DNA of 64,000 nucleotides from assembly GCA_946811695.1 (NCBI GenBank), contig OX328125.1:38246227-38310226 (forward strand). Direction: 5' to 3'. The notes beneath the pieces were generated by a model. The model saw only the letters and a list, made by a program, of their open reading frames with translations, was not told the DNA's origin and did no database searches. Shown here in pieces: positions 22,044 through 35,137 of the stretch (positions are counted from its first letter, which is position 1; each line of letters begins with the position of its first letter). The DNA is from Gonocerus acuteangulatus (lineage: Eukaryota; Arthropoda; Insecta; Hemiptera; Coreidae). A program made the translations under genes and the position numbers.

Positions 22044-23393
22044 CATAGATATGTGCATATATTAGTGTTAAATATGTCCTACTTGTATTTACAGCCCTGA
22101 TGAAGGCTTGAAGTTCAAGCCGAAACGTCGGCACAATAAAACCATTTTTACGATAAAATGTAGTTTTATTAAGTAGCAGTGACCGAACCCTGACAGTTAT
22201 ATTTTGGTTCCACCAGTCTTGAAAGGTAGGATTTACAATCTGACCTGGAAGGGTCGGCAACACAAGAAACCGTCCCGCTAGTTGCAAGGTCTTGGAATCT
22301 TGGAAATCTATATTTCTAACAATAAATTGTTTTTGTTATTTTACTTAACCTGTTTTATTTTCGAATACATTATCCAACTATAAGCAATTAAAAAATAACA
22401 AGGAATAAAATACAGGCGAAAAGAACACTTTGAATAAGCGAAATCAATTACTTTAAAGCTTTAAGCTCTTATTTCTCCGATTGACATCGCCTAATCAAAA
22501 CTTTCATTAGAACCTTTTATGTAGAGCATTTAATAAGCTTTCTAATGGTATTCTTCCGTTTACCAAAATTCTCAACAGTTTTCGAGATATTAAAGAAAGT
22601 TCCCAAAATTTATATTATTTCTAGCAACAGAAAATTGGCCTCATTTTTCATATCCTGTTTTACACACAAAATTTTCGCAACATAAGAAATTACAAAACTA
22701 AAAAGCAATAAAAAACGAAGGGAAAGAGACAAAAATTACAACAAGAACGACAAAAACCCGTTCATAAGAACAAAACAGACGTATTTGAAGTTTTAAGCAC
22801 TTATTTCTCCGATTGACATAACCTAATCAAAAATAGTTTTAGAATCTTTTTTGTAGAGAATTTAGTAAGCTTTCAAATAGTTTCTATCCACTTACCACGA
22901 TTTCCCAACCGTGTTCGAGATATTAATGAAAGTATACGAACTTCCCAAAACTTTTCATGTCTGTTCATAAAATATTTTATTCTAACCCTTCCTTAACTCC
23001 AAACGTAACAAAACTTTCAACATATTAGTTTTAATGAAAGTAGAACATGCAGATAAAGTTTCAACTGAATCCCATGATTCTAAGTACCCAAACCAAAAAC
23101 GGTATTCAAAAAATATTTTTCCAATTTTCTCAAAAACGGTTAAAGCTATCGCCTTGAAAATGGTTTCATTCGTTTTCCTAGCCCAGGAATCATATAAAAC
23201 GAGTACTTAGAAGCTTATGAACTCAAAAACGTAAGCGTTACGATTTTTTTTGCGCGAATTTCGCCCCAAACGCCATCTTCCGGTAGGCGGATTTCGCTGG
23301 TTAACGAACTTGACCTTTCAAATTGGACGACGGATTTTTGTACCAAATTTCATCAAAATCGGACCATTCGTCTTCGAGCTAGAGAGCGAACAG

Positions 23394-23432
<39 letters not shown>

Positions 23433-23591
23433 TATACATATATATATATATACAAATTTGAACCACCATCATTTTCGGTCTCTAGGGGTTCTAAAACGCA
23501 AAATTTTCTAGTCGGCACTTCCGGATTGTTTCATTGTATCAACCTTATAAGCGGGGTTCCTCCCTATGGGGGAGGGAGGAACCGCGCTAAA
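21731..23591 (-). mobile_element. HINE-A copy, about 1.86 kb including a nested insertion
   Basis: Minus strand: the 5' hairpin-bearing end GGTTCCTCCC is at 23558-23590, (TA)n tracts at about 23398-23450, and the body is collinear with the copy at 60056-61615. The 3' arm GGAACCGCGCTAA, hairpin GCAGTTCCTGC and CGAGTCGGACTTTT are at 21731-21775. Relative to that copy, an inverted-repeat element with (TA)n and a CTGATGA...GAAAC motif (about 21830-22200) is inserted, with an approximate duplication of GTTATTATTTTG at its edges. Confidence 0.75.
21830..22200 (+). mobile_element. Inverted-repeat element nested in HINE-A, with a hammerhead-like core
   Basis: Arms of 28 bp with 2 mismatches (containing GGTCACTGCTACTTAATAA) lie at 21874-21901 and 22166-22193. 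Between them are CA/TA-rich microsatellite sequence (21950-22045) and, at 22097-22126, CTGATGA, a 7-bp stem GGCTTGA/TCAAGCC, then GAAAC. CUGANGA...GAAA is the conserved core of hammerhead ribozymes, which are known from Penelope-like elements, but I do not see convincing stems I and III here. Confidence 0.55.
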
Positions 23592-23696
23592 AAAATATAA
23601 TGAATAAAAAAAATAAAATAAAATAAAACAAAATATATGTTTACATTGTATATATTTTTTATTATTTGTACTGTATTTATATATGTACTGTGCACT

Positions 23697-23736
<40 letters not shown>

Positions 23737-23876
23737 TATGTTTATATAAGTGCAAATATATTTATGTGTGTGTGAATCTGGTTTTTATATCCACGCAATT
23801 TTGTAACAACAATAATTTCTCTTTTTTTCCAAAGTTAGATTCTCACAAATACAACTTTAGTAACACAACTCTATCT

Positions 23877-24000
23877 CAAACAAACAATACTGAAAACACT
23901 CTCCATCCTAACATTAATCTTGCACAATTAAACACAACAAGGGCGGAGATGACCAAGCAGTTTTCTGCCCTTAAACTACCAACCCAACCCAACCCCTACC
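23877..24000 (+). repeat. Dispersed repeat E, copy 1
   Basis: About 120 bp is shared with the minus strand of 45531-45660. One frame in both copies reads TENTLHPNI and later KQFS, ending near CAACCCAACCC. It may be a coding or UTR piece of an element not otherwise present. Confidence 0.55.
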
Positions 24001-25177
24001 ATGGCTTTATTTATGTTATATAATAATTAGAAACAATCAGATAAAAAAATCTGAACTATTAAAGGAAAAGGCCTGCTTCATAAAAAAAGACTATGTCGTA
24101 ATTTTCATGTAAAGATTCTACAGAGAGGTACCTAACGAATATTTTTTCCTTTTTTTTTTTTTTTTTTAAGTCTTTCTTTTTAGATTAAATTACAGAAGTG
24201 GGGACTAAATGAGAGGGTCCTAAAATGGATGATATGTATATAATTCAAAAAGTCCGACTCGCAGGAATTGCGACAACATAGTGCGTTGCCAGAGTGCAGC
24301 ACTTGTCGGGGATCGGCTTCACGAAAAACTACTTTTCCCAACTACTTTTCAGTTCGGGTATTCACAAAAAATTTGATTCAGTTTAAACTTGTCCCAGACG
24401 TTTGACATTCACTCTATGATGTTTCAAATTGTGGGGTCGTTTTTGGAGGTAAGAAAGTAATACAAAAAAATGTTATGTTGCAATTTTCGATGCGGCGATG
24501 TCACTTAGAGAATCTGTGTGTAAGATATATATTACAGCACCTACTTAGACATGTAGATATATTTCTTATAAATTAAGGTCCATATTGAAGCAGAAAATTC
24601 TTTCCTTAGAAATACTTTCTCGGATTAAATAAATATACACATAAACTTCAACTTATAAATAACCAATACTGCAAGAATGAAACGATTATAGTTTGTAGCA
24701 TACGTACCCTTTGATCTACTGTCATGAACATTACCTAATGAACAACAGAAAATGCGCCAATAAACGAGGGGTGGACAAGGAAAATGTCTGGTCAGTATAT
24801 TACACTAATTTAAACCTATTGAAATCCAGGATATGCGACCAAACTACAAGGGGAATCGCTATAGAATGGCGTGTTGTCGTAGCATTAACATGAATTTACA
24901 TTTAGAGCTTCAATCATGCATTGGCTGATTCCTATTCAATCGGTATCTGATACTAATAAGGTATTTAACAGTGGAAGTGATATTTAAAAATCGTTGGGAA
25001 TATTTGAATCTTATCATTACAATTTTGGTAAGTCCAATTTGCAGGAACTGTGTCATGTTAGCGGGCTTCCATATCAGTAATCCAGGTCCTTAATATTGTT
25101 ATTCCTTCCATAGCGATCAAATCTGTTAGTGATTGCTCTTGAAGCGATATGGCACTTTATTTTGATTTTTACATTTT
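24001..25177. other. Intergenic stretch with two HINE-A 3' termini
   Basis: Minus-strand HINE-A 3' ends are recognisable at 24246-24290 (AAAAAGTCCGACTCGCAGGA) and, more decayed, at 25029-25070 (TTGCAGGAACTG, then TTAGCGGGC). The sequence at about 24430-24560 resembles the HINE-A body on the plus strand. The frame at 24711-24893 has no domain. Confidence 0.5.
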
Positions 25178-25685
25178 AGCGTCTATCCTCCCTCCCTCTA
25201 TAGGAAGCAAACTCGCTTATGACTCCCATCCTATGACGCTCACCAGACTTGCCAATGAGAAAAAAATTTCCGTCCATCGAAATATGTCATTTTTAGATTC
25301 GTGATAAAAATCGCAGTGCTTACGTTTGCTTGCAGGTAAAGTTCTTATAGGTTTTCTAACGTAATAAAATGAATCTAACCAATTTTAAAGCGTTATCTGT
25401 GACCATTTACGAGAAAGGTTGATACGGCTAGTTTTCCTGACGAATATTCGATTTAGGTATTTAGAAACGATCGCTTCGAAATCGAAAACTGTTCTACTAG
25501 TTTGACGTTCATTAAAACTAAGATATTTAAATCTTGGTCGCGTTTGAAATCCAGGTAGTATTACAAATAAAAATTTATTAACAAGCGTGAATAGTTTTAG
25601 GATTTTCTTATATTTTCTCGTAACGGTTTGGAAATCGTATTAAATATGAACTAACTATTCGAAAGCTTACTAAATTGCCTAAATG

Positions 25686-25690
<5 letters not shown>
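25178..25690 (+). mobile_element. Old HINE-A 5' portion
   Basis: It starts TTTAGCG with the CCTCCCTCCC hairpin region at about 25180-25215, then diverged body sequence including CGAAAGCTTACTAAATT near 25660. It is cut at a poly-T tract (25690-25720). There is no (TA)n tract and no 3' terminus. Confidence 0.5.
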
Positions 25691-25723
<33 letters not shown>

Positions 25724-26151
25724 GCGTGTCAACCTTAGGGTCATTAACGCCATAGAGTGAATGTTTTATATTTTGTGGTGAAATATTTTCTTATTACTTT
25801 TGAAGTTATTAAATGGTTAGATCAGCTTTTGAATTTTATTTAATTATTTATTATTGATTCTGGTTTATTTTGCTTACTGAGATTACTTGCAATGTCATTT
25901 TCAATGAAAGGTTTAAATGTAGTTTTCGATGGGGTGACGTCATTCCGAGAAATAAATGCTTAAAGCTTCGAATGTTTTATTTAATTTCCTCAGTTTTTTA
26001 TAGCTAGCTTTTTTTTTAAAAAATTGATTTTAGTAGTAATAATAATTAGCCAGTAAAAAGAGATAACTTTTTTTTATATATTTATTGAAATTTACAACCT
26101 GTACAGAGAACAACATGTAAATAGTACTGTAATGATCTATAACTCATGGAT
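25691..26151. other. Intergenic stretch with poly-T and a LINE 3' tail relic
   Basis: Besides poly-T at 25690-25720, the sequence at about 26069-26110 on the minus strand reads GTACAGGTTGTAAATTTCAA and then AATAAATATAT. That looks like the 3' end of another Jockey-like LINE; a similar tail occurs at 8882-8930. Confidence 0.45.
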
Positions 26152-27665
26152 ACATTTTTTTTTTTTTTTTTTTTTTAGTAATACGTTTATTTAACATCTG
26201 TACATTTGGAGAGTACATTAGTTAAGTTTGCTCTCAGATAAAAATAATAATTATATACAGAATTGAGTTGAAATACAAAATAAATAAAAAAACAAATAAG
26301 CAAATAAATAAAAAATAAAATAAAAAATAAAAAAAATAAAAAAAAAAGAAAAAAAAAGAAAGAAAAAGTACATAAAAAACAAAACAAACAAAAACAATGA
26401 ATAGGAAATAATAATAAAAATAATAACACCATAATAATAACACTTTTGGAAGGAGCCAATCAATACTGGCACTTCCTACTTAGAATAATGTTTTGTCCCT
26501 ATTCAGTTAATTGATCACGAGGCCAATGTCTCTTGAGCCTTCTAGGCGGATTTTTGGGGTGAGTTTGGGAGGAAAGTGTTTGTGCTCTAGGATTGGGATG
26601 GAAGGACAGTTTGGAATGAAACGTTAGGAAGCGGGATTTTGCCAGTTCTTGAACGAAAGGGATGTTGAGGTCACTATGAAGGGTTTTATTGGAAACATAG
26701 AAAGGAGCATTAACTATTTTGCGGAGGACTTTGGATTGGAATGCCTGTATTCTCTGTATGTTAGAAGTTTTAGTTGTACCCCAGAGTTCAAGTCCGTAAG
26801 TCCAAATAGGTCGGATTATGGTTTTGTAAACAATGAGTTTGTTGTGTATTGTCAGTTTTGATGAAGGTCCCAGTAGTCGTCGTAAGAGTCCGTATCTCCT
26901 GTTCAGTTCCTGTCTTTTCAGTCGGGTGTGTGGGTTCCAAGTGAGTCTACTGTCCAGTAATAATCCCAGGTAGCGCACTTCGTTGGATATGGGGAGTTCG
27001 TGGCTGAATATGATGACTGGAGGGCAGGTTCTCTTATTGAGGGTGAATGTGATTTGGCAGCATTTCTCAGGATTCACCTTTATTTTCCACTTGTTGCACC
27101 AGTGCTCGACAGATTCCAGATGTTCTTGTAGATAACAGGAAGCAGTTACGGGGTCAGGAGAGGAGGAAAATATGGCTGTATCATCAGCATAGGTAGTTAA
27201 GTGGGTGCTGGGGTGGGTAGGGATGTCTGCGGTGTATAAAAGGTAGAGGAGAGGACCAAGAATACTTCCCTGTGGTACTCCGGAGGAAATGGGATGGGAA
27301 CTAGACAATGCGGAACCGGATCTTACTTGGAAGGAGCGGTTAGATAGATAGGATTGCAGGATTTGGAAATATGTGTGAGGAAGTATGCGCTTTATTTTGT
27401 ATAACAACCCCGGGTGCCAAACACGATCGAACGCTTGGGCGACGTCGAGAAAGGCACTCGTGCAGTAGTTTCTACTTTCAAGCGCGTGGGATATGGTGTC
27501 AACAACGCTGAAGCATTGTTGGATGGTTGAATGCTGAGGACGAAAACCAAACTGGTGATCTGGTAAGGAATTTGGAGGGATCGTGGACAGAATTCTTTTA
27601 AGGAGAAGTTTTTCAAATATCTTGGATATAATTGGGAGCAAACTGATAGGGCGATATCATGGATA
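26152..27665 (-). mobile_element. Jockey-like LINE, 5'-truncated
   Basis: The minus strand has the RT part of ORF2 from the YRPISLLP motif on, a T-rich 3' UTR (A-rich on the plus strand at 26275-26400) and a poly-A tail (poly-T at 26156-26176). It is truncated upstream of the RT, so the endonuclease and ORF1 are missing, as is usual for incomplete reverse transcription. The truncation point is close to the inverted-repeat/(TA)n structure at 27709-27846. Confidence 0.82.
26499..27641 (-). CDS. Reverse transcriptase of a Jockey-like LINE, N-truncated
   Basis: An open frame of 380 residues that continues in frame upstream of its first Met (YRPISLLP). The RT core is complete: FLDVAQAFDRVW with D66, SGVPQGSILGPLLY (residues 120-133), and the YADD box at 151-154 with catalytic D153-D154. 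The thumb region has YLGLLLDSRLTW near 222-233, followed by a C-terminus ending RLKRHWPRDQLTE. No RNase H follows, which separates it from the I-like element and fits the Jockey/CR1 side of the LINE tree. The frame is open to its natural stop, so decay is low. Without endonuclease and ORF1 the copy cannot move by itself. Confidence 0.85.
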   Translation of the reverse strand: MLPIISKIFEKLLLKRILSTIPPNSLPDHQFGFRPQHSTIQQCFSVVDTISHALESRNYCTSAFLDVAQAFDRVWHPGLLYKIKRILPHTYFQILQSYLSNRSFQVRSGSALSSSHPISSGVPQGSILGPLLYLLYTADIPTHPSTHLTTYADDTAIFSSSPDPVTASCYLQEHLESVEHWCNKWKIKVNPEKCCQITFTLNKRTCPPVIIFSHELPISNEVRYLGLLLDSRLTWNPHTRLKRQELNRRYGLLRRLLGPSSKLTIHNKLIVYKTIIRPIWTYGLELWGTTKTSNIQRIQAFQSKVLRKIVNAPFYVSNKTLHSDLNIPFVQELAKSRFLTFHSKLSFHPNPRAQTLSSQTHPKNPPRRLKRHWPRDQLTE

Positions 27666-27708
27666 CATAGGAGGGGAGAAGACAACCATTGTTGAACTCC
27701 CTACTAGT

Positions 27709-27741
27709 CAGAAAAAGAGCCAAACATTACGACATCTTTTT

Positions 27742-27813
<72 letters not shown>

Positions 27814-27846
27814 AAAAATATGTCGTGATGTTTGGCTCTTTTTCTG
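27709..27846. repeat. 38-bp inverted repeat around a (TA)n tract
   Basis: The arms at 27709-27746 and 27809-27846 (including AGAGCCAAACATTACGACAT, 2-3 mismatches) enclose about 62 bp of (TA)n. The whole can fold as one long cruciform. It may be the collapsed ends of an IR element whose core became microsatellite. Confidence 0.75.
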
Positions 27847-28325
27847 TGTTTACAATTGATCACTAGCTTAAGAAACAATTTATTTACAATATGTACAACT
27901 TATATGTATGTATACATACATCCATGTGCATGCATACACACACATTTACAAGAAAAAAAATAAATAGATAAAATAAAATAATAAAAAAAAATAAAAAAAA
28001 AAATAAAAAAAAAAATAGAAAAAAAAAATAAGAACAAATAAAAGGAACAAATACAGTGTATATGAAAGTTATGTTGTAATGTTGTCTCGGGGCCAGCGCC
28101 TTTGGAGACGACGTGGAGGAACATCAGGGATTGTATCAGAGGAGAGGAGATTTCCAAGAGGATTCGGATGAGCAGAGAGTTTGGTGTGGAATATTAGGAA
28201 TCGGGATTTGGCTAGTTCTTGAACGGTTGGGATTTGTAGGTCTCGATGGATAGTAGAATTAGAAACACAAAAAGGAGCATCAAGGATTCTACGGAGGACT
28301 TTTGATTGGAAGCGCTGTGTTATAT
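27847..28325 (-). pseudogene. Jockey-like LINE C-terminal fragment
   Basis: Minus-strand translation matches the last ~85 residues of the ORF at 26499-27641: QSKVLRRIL, APFCVSNSTI, VQELAKSRFL, then PPRRLQRRWPRD. The same T-rich 3' UTR follows (A-rich at 27949-28045). It is truncated just past the RT thumb. Confidence 0.7.
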
Positions 28326-29929
<1,604 letters not shown>

Positions 29930-30505
29930 TATTTATTTATTTGGTATTAAAGCCTGCAACTGGGCAATTTGCTTTATAAACATATAAGGTGAAAACAAAA
30001 TAAAAGAACTATAACATCAAAAATTAAATCATTAAAAGAAACAATTAAACAAATTAAATTGTCAATATTTATACTATATAAATAAAAAAAAAATAAGATC
30101 AATCAATAAAGGCAAACTATAAAAACAAGAAAGTAATAAATTAAATAAATTATTTTTAATAAACTAAAAAAGCTGTCTTTTCGCTATATTTTGAACAAAT
30201 AAAATATCATTTCAACAAAGGATATTAAAATATTTTGATTTTTCTATATTTCTTTATACATTTTTGTTTTTATTAAAAGTCTAAAATACAGGATATGGGT
30301 TGGCTATCATCTGTCAAAAGTTCCCACATGTCACGTGGTATGTTGATGTTTTCTGCAATCTGTTAGTAAATATTTAACAGTCAATGTCTAATTGCATTCT
30401 TTACATATATCTTCTTTTGTCATTACGTGGAAATGGGATAGCAGAGTATGACCAATTCAAAGTCTTGTAAGAAGTACTACTTCTCTGCGGCAGCTTTTTT
30501 TTTTT
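29930..30505 (-). pseudogene. I-clade-like LINE 3' fragment, third subfamily
   Basis: Minus-strand pieces resemble RIGHT-LL-SH and LTVKYLLTDC of the ORF2 C-terminus, with stops. The 3' edge shows a small hairpin AAAGC/GCTTT (29949-29975), then TAAATAAATAAAT, like the end of the 13-18 kb element. Coding is heavily decayed. Confidence 0.6.
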
Positions 30506-30859
30506 TTTTTATGAATGGCTTTATCTTTTTATGGCTATTAAATGAATGAAAAATCGATAATGATATAAAACAAGAACTATGTGTAACATAGGAATAGATA
30601 GAAAATGATGAAAATTAGCATTTGGATGAAAAGAATGGGAAGAATGCCTCACGGATGCGCAATAACCAGCTTCAGAAATGATTGCACATTCGTGAAGCAT
30701 AGTTCTCCCTCTTCTCATTGGTAATCCAATTTCTAACCTGTACTTATTCATTTTATATCTATTCCTATAATATCCATATTTTTAGATTTAAATCTTTATC
30801 AATCTATATTTAATTAAGCTCTACCTCGTCTATGTATAATGTTTTTCTTTCCCCTTTCA
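30506..30859. other. Intergenic stretch, no gene seen
   Basis: AT-rich; the frame at 30521-30751 shows no domain. Confidence 0.5.
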
Positions 30860-31502
30860 TGTACAGTATATTTGTCAAACACCACTCACTCAGTCACTGA
30901 CTATCATCGCTCAGCCGAAACCACTTAACAGAATAACTTGAAATTTTGCATGGACACTCCCTATAGAACATAGACACTCGTTGAGAAAGGTTTTTTTGAT
31001 ATTCAAATTTTTAAGTAATTTTAGAGGAGTTTGAATTTTTAGTTTTAAAGAGTGCATGCTCGCCTAGGCAGAAATGCGTTGCTATGACGGTAACAGAACA
31101 GCTGTTACCCTACTTCAAAGTATTATTTTTAATTGCGGTTAATTTCAACTATGTTGGCAGTCCTCCAATTACTTCAAATAAACTGTCCCTCATAGAGTTT
31201 ACGCTATGAGGGACAAAATCACCATTTCAATTGAGGTTCATTTCAACTTGTCCCCCATAGAGTTCCTGGTAATGGTCCGTCCGAGGTAATAATATCCCGA
31301 ACCCTTGCACAGCCTCCTCACTATCAGTTTCAAGAAACATTATACTTTGATGACTTATCAATTGATGAATTACATATAGTATGAAGGGAACCATGCTATA
31401 ATAAACTGAAAACAAATATACAGTGACACTTTTGATGATACATTATTTAACGTAATAAAAAAGCTACTTATCTGGCGTGACGAAGCACGGGCATTCAGCT
31501 AG
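30860..31502 (+). mobile_element. Non-autonomous Helitron, about 643 bp
   Basis: Plus-strand copy of the 8933-9737 element. The 5' end is TGTACAGTATATTTGTC (the canonical TC is mutated to TG), followed by the CACTCACTCA tract. The 3' end is GCGTGACGAAGCACGGG (partly paired hairpin), a spacer, CTAG, then T. It has no coding capacity. The two copies differ by internal indels. Confidence 0.82.
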
Positions 31503-31644
31503 TCTGTATATAAATTAGTATTAACTCTGTCCTTCTTCTTTTACAGCCCTAGGGAAAGTTTTTTTTATTTTATAAAAGTAAAATGAATTTTCTTGAAAAA
31601 CTGTAGTTTTTTTAAGATTCCAAGATCGCACCCTGATTATGGGT

Positions 31645-31800
31645 GAAAACATAGTGGGTAGCCAAGAGGGTATCTGAGAGGGGTTTGACCCTCTCGGCTA
31701 CCCTCGCCGCTCCACTATGTTTTGGCAAGTGTAAATACATTCATTATTTTCAACCCTCTCGGCTACCCTCTACCCTGGCCGCTCCACTATGTTTTCACCC
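31645..31800. repeat. Nested direct and inverted copies of an approximately 35-bp unit
   Basis: CCCTCTCGGCTACCCTC...CCGCTCCACTATGTTTT occurs at 31688-31723 and 31753-31794. Its reverse complement (GAAAACATAGTGGGTAGCCA and following) is at 31647-31676, so the unit is present twice directly and once inverted. Confidence 0.75.
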
Positions 31801-32753
31801 TAAGTCTACCTTCTCATATAAAGAAGTTTTAACGGTCTTTGTTATCGTGACCTATGGATTTTTAGACGTTGACGTATATCGTCCGCACTTTCGGATATAG
31901 TTTTTGGGTAGAGATAACAAGGAGTTTACCTCCCTGTAGGGTAAGCACGTGATAAGACCGCGATATGCTCAACATGTCGATGCGCTGTTTTACGACCTCC
32001 TATACTTTACGATGCCATCAAATAGAAATTCAACTCTCGCCAAGATATTAGTTGATTAAATTAATTTAGTCAGGGCTATAATTGAATGTAAAGGAGAAGG
32101 GCCTGGATACGGGTCAGGGTGGTGAGGGTTTAGTTTTAGGCGACCTAAATGGAGCAAGTTGTCCCATAAAAGGGATGAGCTAATTAAGGTCGCCCCGAAC
32201 AGGTAACCGATGTTCTCAAGTCCTCGACTTGTGGGGGGGGGGGGGGTTGCTGTATTTCAGGGCTGGTTCTACCTTACAGGTAGACTTGTTTAGTAGGATT
32301 TACAAGGATTATAGCATCTCTACCTCTCTTGTTGCTGGTTTAACTCTCCCGCGGTCTGGCGAGGATCCAAACAGCTGCTAACATCAGTAGGATATGTTGC
32401 TGGAGAGGGGGGTATTTATCAATTAATATTTTCCATGAGTTTGCACACATGGAAGAATTTTTGCAAAATGTCTTCCAACCTTCATCGATTTTACCTACTA
32501 GCAAACGATCTGCATCTGCCAGATTAAAATCTGTATCTGCAGCGAGATTAAATACCGTAGGCAGATAACAAGCACTCTTGTTTCTCTTCTTCTGGTAGTT
32601 TTAAAGGATATTTTTTTTTTATGTTTTCGATGTATCGATTGCTGAAGTCATTAGTACCAATTAATTAAAGGTTCTTTAATACACACACACGTAAATATAC
32701 ATATTTATTTTTAATTCAGTATACAAAAATATATATGCAATAACTGCATGGAT

Positions 32754-32839
<86 letters not shown>

Positions 32840-33152
32840 GATGGGTCTAAAAAAATCGAACCGCGAAATTTCGGTCACGCATTTGCCTTAAAGTTTGCCA
32901 AAAATGTAAAAAAAAATCACATTTTATTGGCAATTTTTAATTTAGTTAATCTGTAAAAAAAGGAATAGTCTGTTATCATCTTCCGGTCGCGCAAGGTCTG
33001 AAAATATTGCCAAAATTGCTATAATATTTGCCATATTTAATAATATAGCCAACCGGAAATCTTAGCAAAGGTTAGATTTAGGTTTCATTCATTTAATACA
33101 AAATAGATGCATAACTTTTGATCACTCTACATGTCTGATAATTTGACATGTG
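31743..33152 (+). repeat. Near-identical 1.41-kb duplication, unit 1
   Basis: It matches 33421-34834 at over 99% by eye, with about ten substitutions plus length changes in G and TA runs. It ends exactly at the N gap. No coding gene; the shared frame ending YGFLDVDVYRPHFRI is not recognised. A diverged HINE-B-like patch lies at about 32428-32510. Confidence 0.9.
32836..33152 (+). mobile_element. Left half of a foldback MITE, cut by the assembly gap
   Basis: It starts TTAGGATGGGTC beside (TA)n and is nearly identical to the first half of the element at 34518-35141. The gap begins near the centre of symmetry of the palindrome. Confidence 0.8.
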
Positions 33153-33352
33153 NNNNNNNNNNNNNNNNNNNNNNNNNNNNNNNNNNNNNNNNNNNNNNNN
33201 NNNNNNNNNNNNNNNNNNNNNNNNNNNNNNNNNNNNNNNNNNNNNNNNNNNNNNNNNNNNNNNNNNNNNNNNNNNNNNNNNNNNNNNNNNNNNNNNNNNN
33301 NNNNNNNNNNNNNNNNNNNNNNNNNNNNNNNNNNNNNNNNNNNNNNNNNNNN
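33153..33352. other. Assembly gap (200 N) followed by 69 A
   Basis: The run of exactly 200 N is followed by an A tract at 33353-33421. The frames translated across it are meaningless. Confidence 0.99.
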
Positions 33353-33420
<68 letters not shown>

Positions 33421-33423
<3 letters not shown>

Positions 33424-34431
33424 ATTTTCAACCCTCTCGGCTACCCTCTACCCTGGCCGCTCCACTATGTTTTCACCCTAAGTCTACCTTCTCATATGAA
33501 GAAGTTTTAACGGTCTTTGTTATCGTGACCTATGGATTTTTAGACGTTGACGTATATCGTCCGCACTTTCGGATATAGTTTTTGGGTAGAGATAACAAGG
33601 AGTTTACCTCCCTGTAGGGTAAGCACGTGATAAGACCGCGATATGCTTCAACATGTCGATGCGCTGTTTTACGACCTCCTATACTTTACGATGCCATCAA
33701 GTAGAAATTCAACTCTCGCCAAGATATTAGTTGATTAAATTAATTTAGTTAGGGCTATAATTGAATGTAAAGGAGAAGGGCCTGGATACGGGTCAGGGTG
33801 GTGAGGGTTTAGTTTTAGGCGACCTAAATGGAGCAAGTTGTCCCATAAAAGGGATGAGCTAATTAAGGTCGCCCCGAACAGGTAACCGATGTTCTCAAGT
33901 CCTCGACTTGTGGGGGGGGGGGGTTGCTGTATTTCAGGGCTGGTTCTACCTTACAGGTGGACTTGTTTAGTAGGATTTACAAGGATTATAGCATCTCTAC
34001 CTCTCTTGTTGCTGGTTTAACTCTCCCGCGGTCTGGCGAGGATCCAAACAGGTGCTAACATCAGTAGGATATTTTGCTGGAGAGGGGGGTATTTATCAAT
34101 TAATATTTTCCATGAGTTTGCACACATGGAAGAATTTTTGCAAAATGTCTTCCAACCTTCATCGATTTTACCTACTAGCAAACGATCTGCATCTGCCAGA
34201 TTAAAATCTGTATCTGCAGCGAGATTAAATACCGTAGGCAGATAACAAGCACTCTTGTTTCTCTTCTTCTGGTAGTTTTAAAGGATATTTTTTTTTTTTT
34301 ATGTTTTCGATGTATCGATTGCTGAAGTCATTAGTACCAATTAATTAAAGGTTCTTTAATACACACACACGTAAATATACATATTTATTTTTAATTCAGT
34401 ACACAAAAATATATATGCAATAACTGCATGG

Positions 34432-34521
<90 letters not shown>

Positions 34522-34834
34522 GATGGGTCTAAAAAAATCGAACCGCGAAATTTCGGTCACGCATTTGCTTTAAAGTTTGCCAAAAATGTAAAAAAAAATC
34601 ACATTTTATTGGCAATTTTTAATTTAGTTAATCTGTAAAAAAAGGAATAGTCTGTTATCATCTTCCGGTCGCGCAAGGTCTGAAAATATTGCCAAAATTG
34701 CTATAATATTTGCCATATTTAATAATATAGCCAACCGGAAATCTTAGCAAAGGTTAGATTTAGGTTTCATTCATTTAATACAAAATAGATACATAACTTT
34801 TGATCACTCTACATGTCTGATAATTTGACATGTG
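33421..34834 (+). repeat. Near-identical 1.41-kb duplication, unit 2
   Basis: Second unit of the pair. Unlike unit 1 it continues past position 34834 through the complete MITE. The left junction is an A tract adjoining the gap, so the true join is unknown. Confidence 0.9.
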
Positions 34835-35137
34835 ACTTATTTTGGCAATGTTATCAGACCTTGCGCGACCGGAAAATGTTAACAGACAATTCCAGTTTTA
34901 CATATTAATTTCATAGTGTCTGGTAACAGAGCATTTCAAGTATTACATGTTAAAAATGACAAGTTAAAAAATAATAAAAATTGCCAATAAAATGCGATAA
35001 TAAAAAAAAATGTCAAACGTTTTAGCAAATCATCGATCGGAAGATACCAACAAATATTTTTACTCTCTTAATTTCGCAACATTTCCGCAGTATTTGTTGC
35101 GACTCGAAAATTTGTTTTTGATTTTTTTCGACCCACC

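Noticed and set aside
33093..33578. Frames crossing the N gap
   Set aside because: Translation of Ns and of the A tract only.
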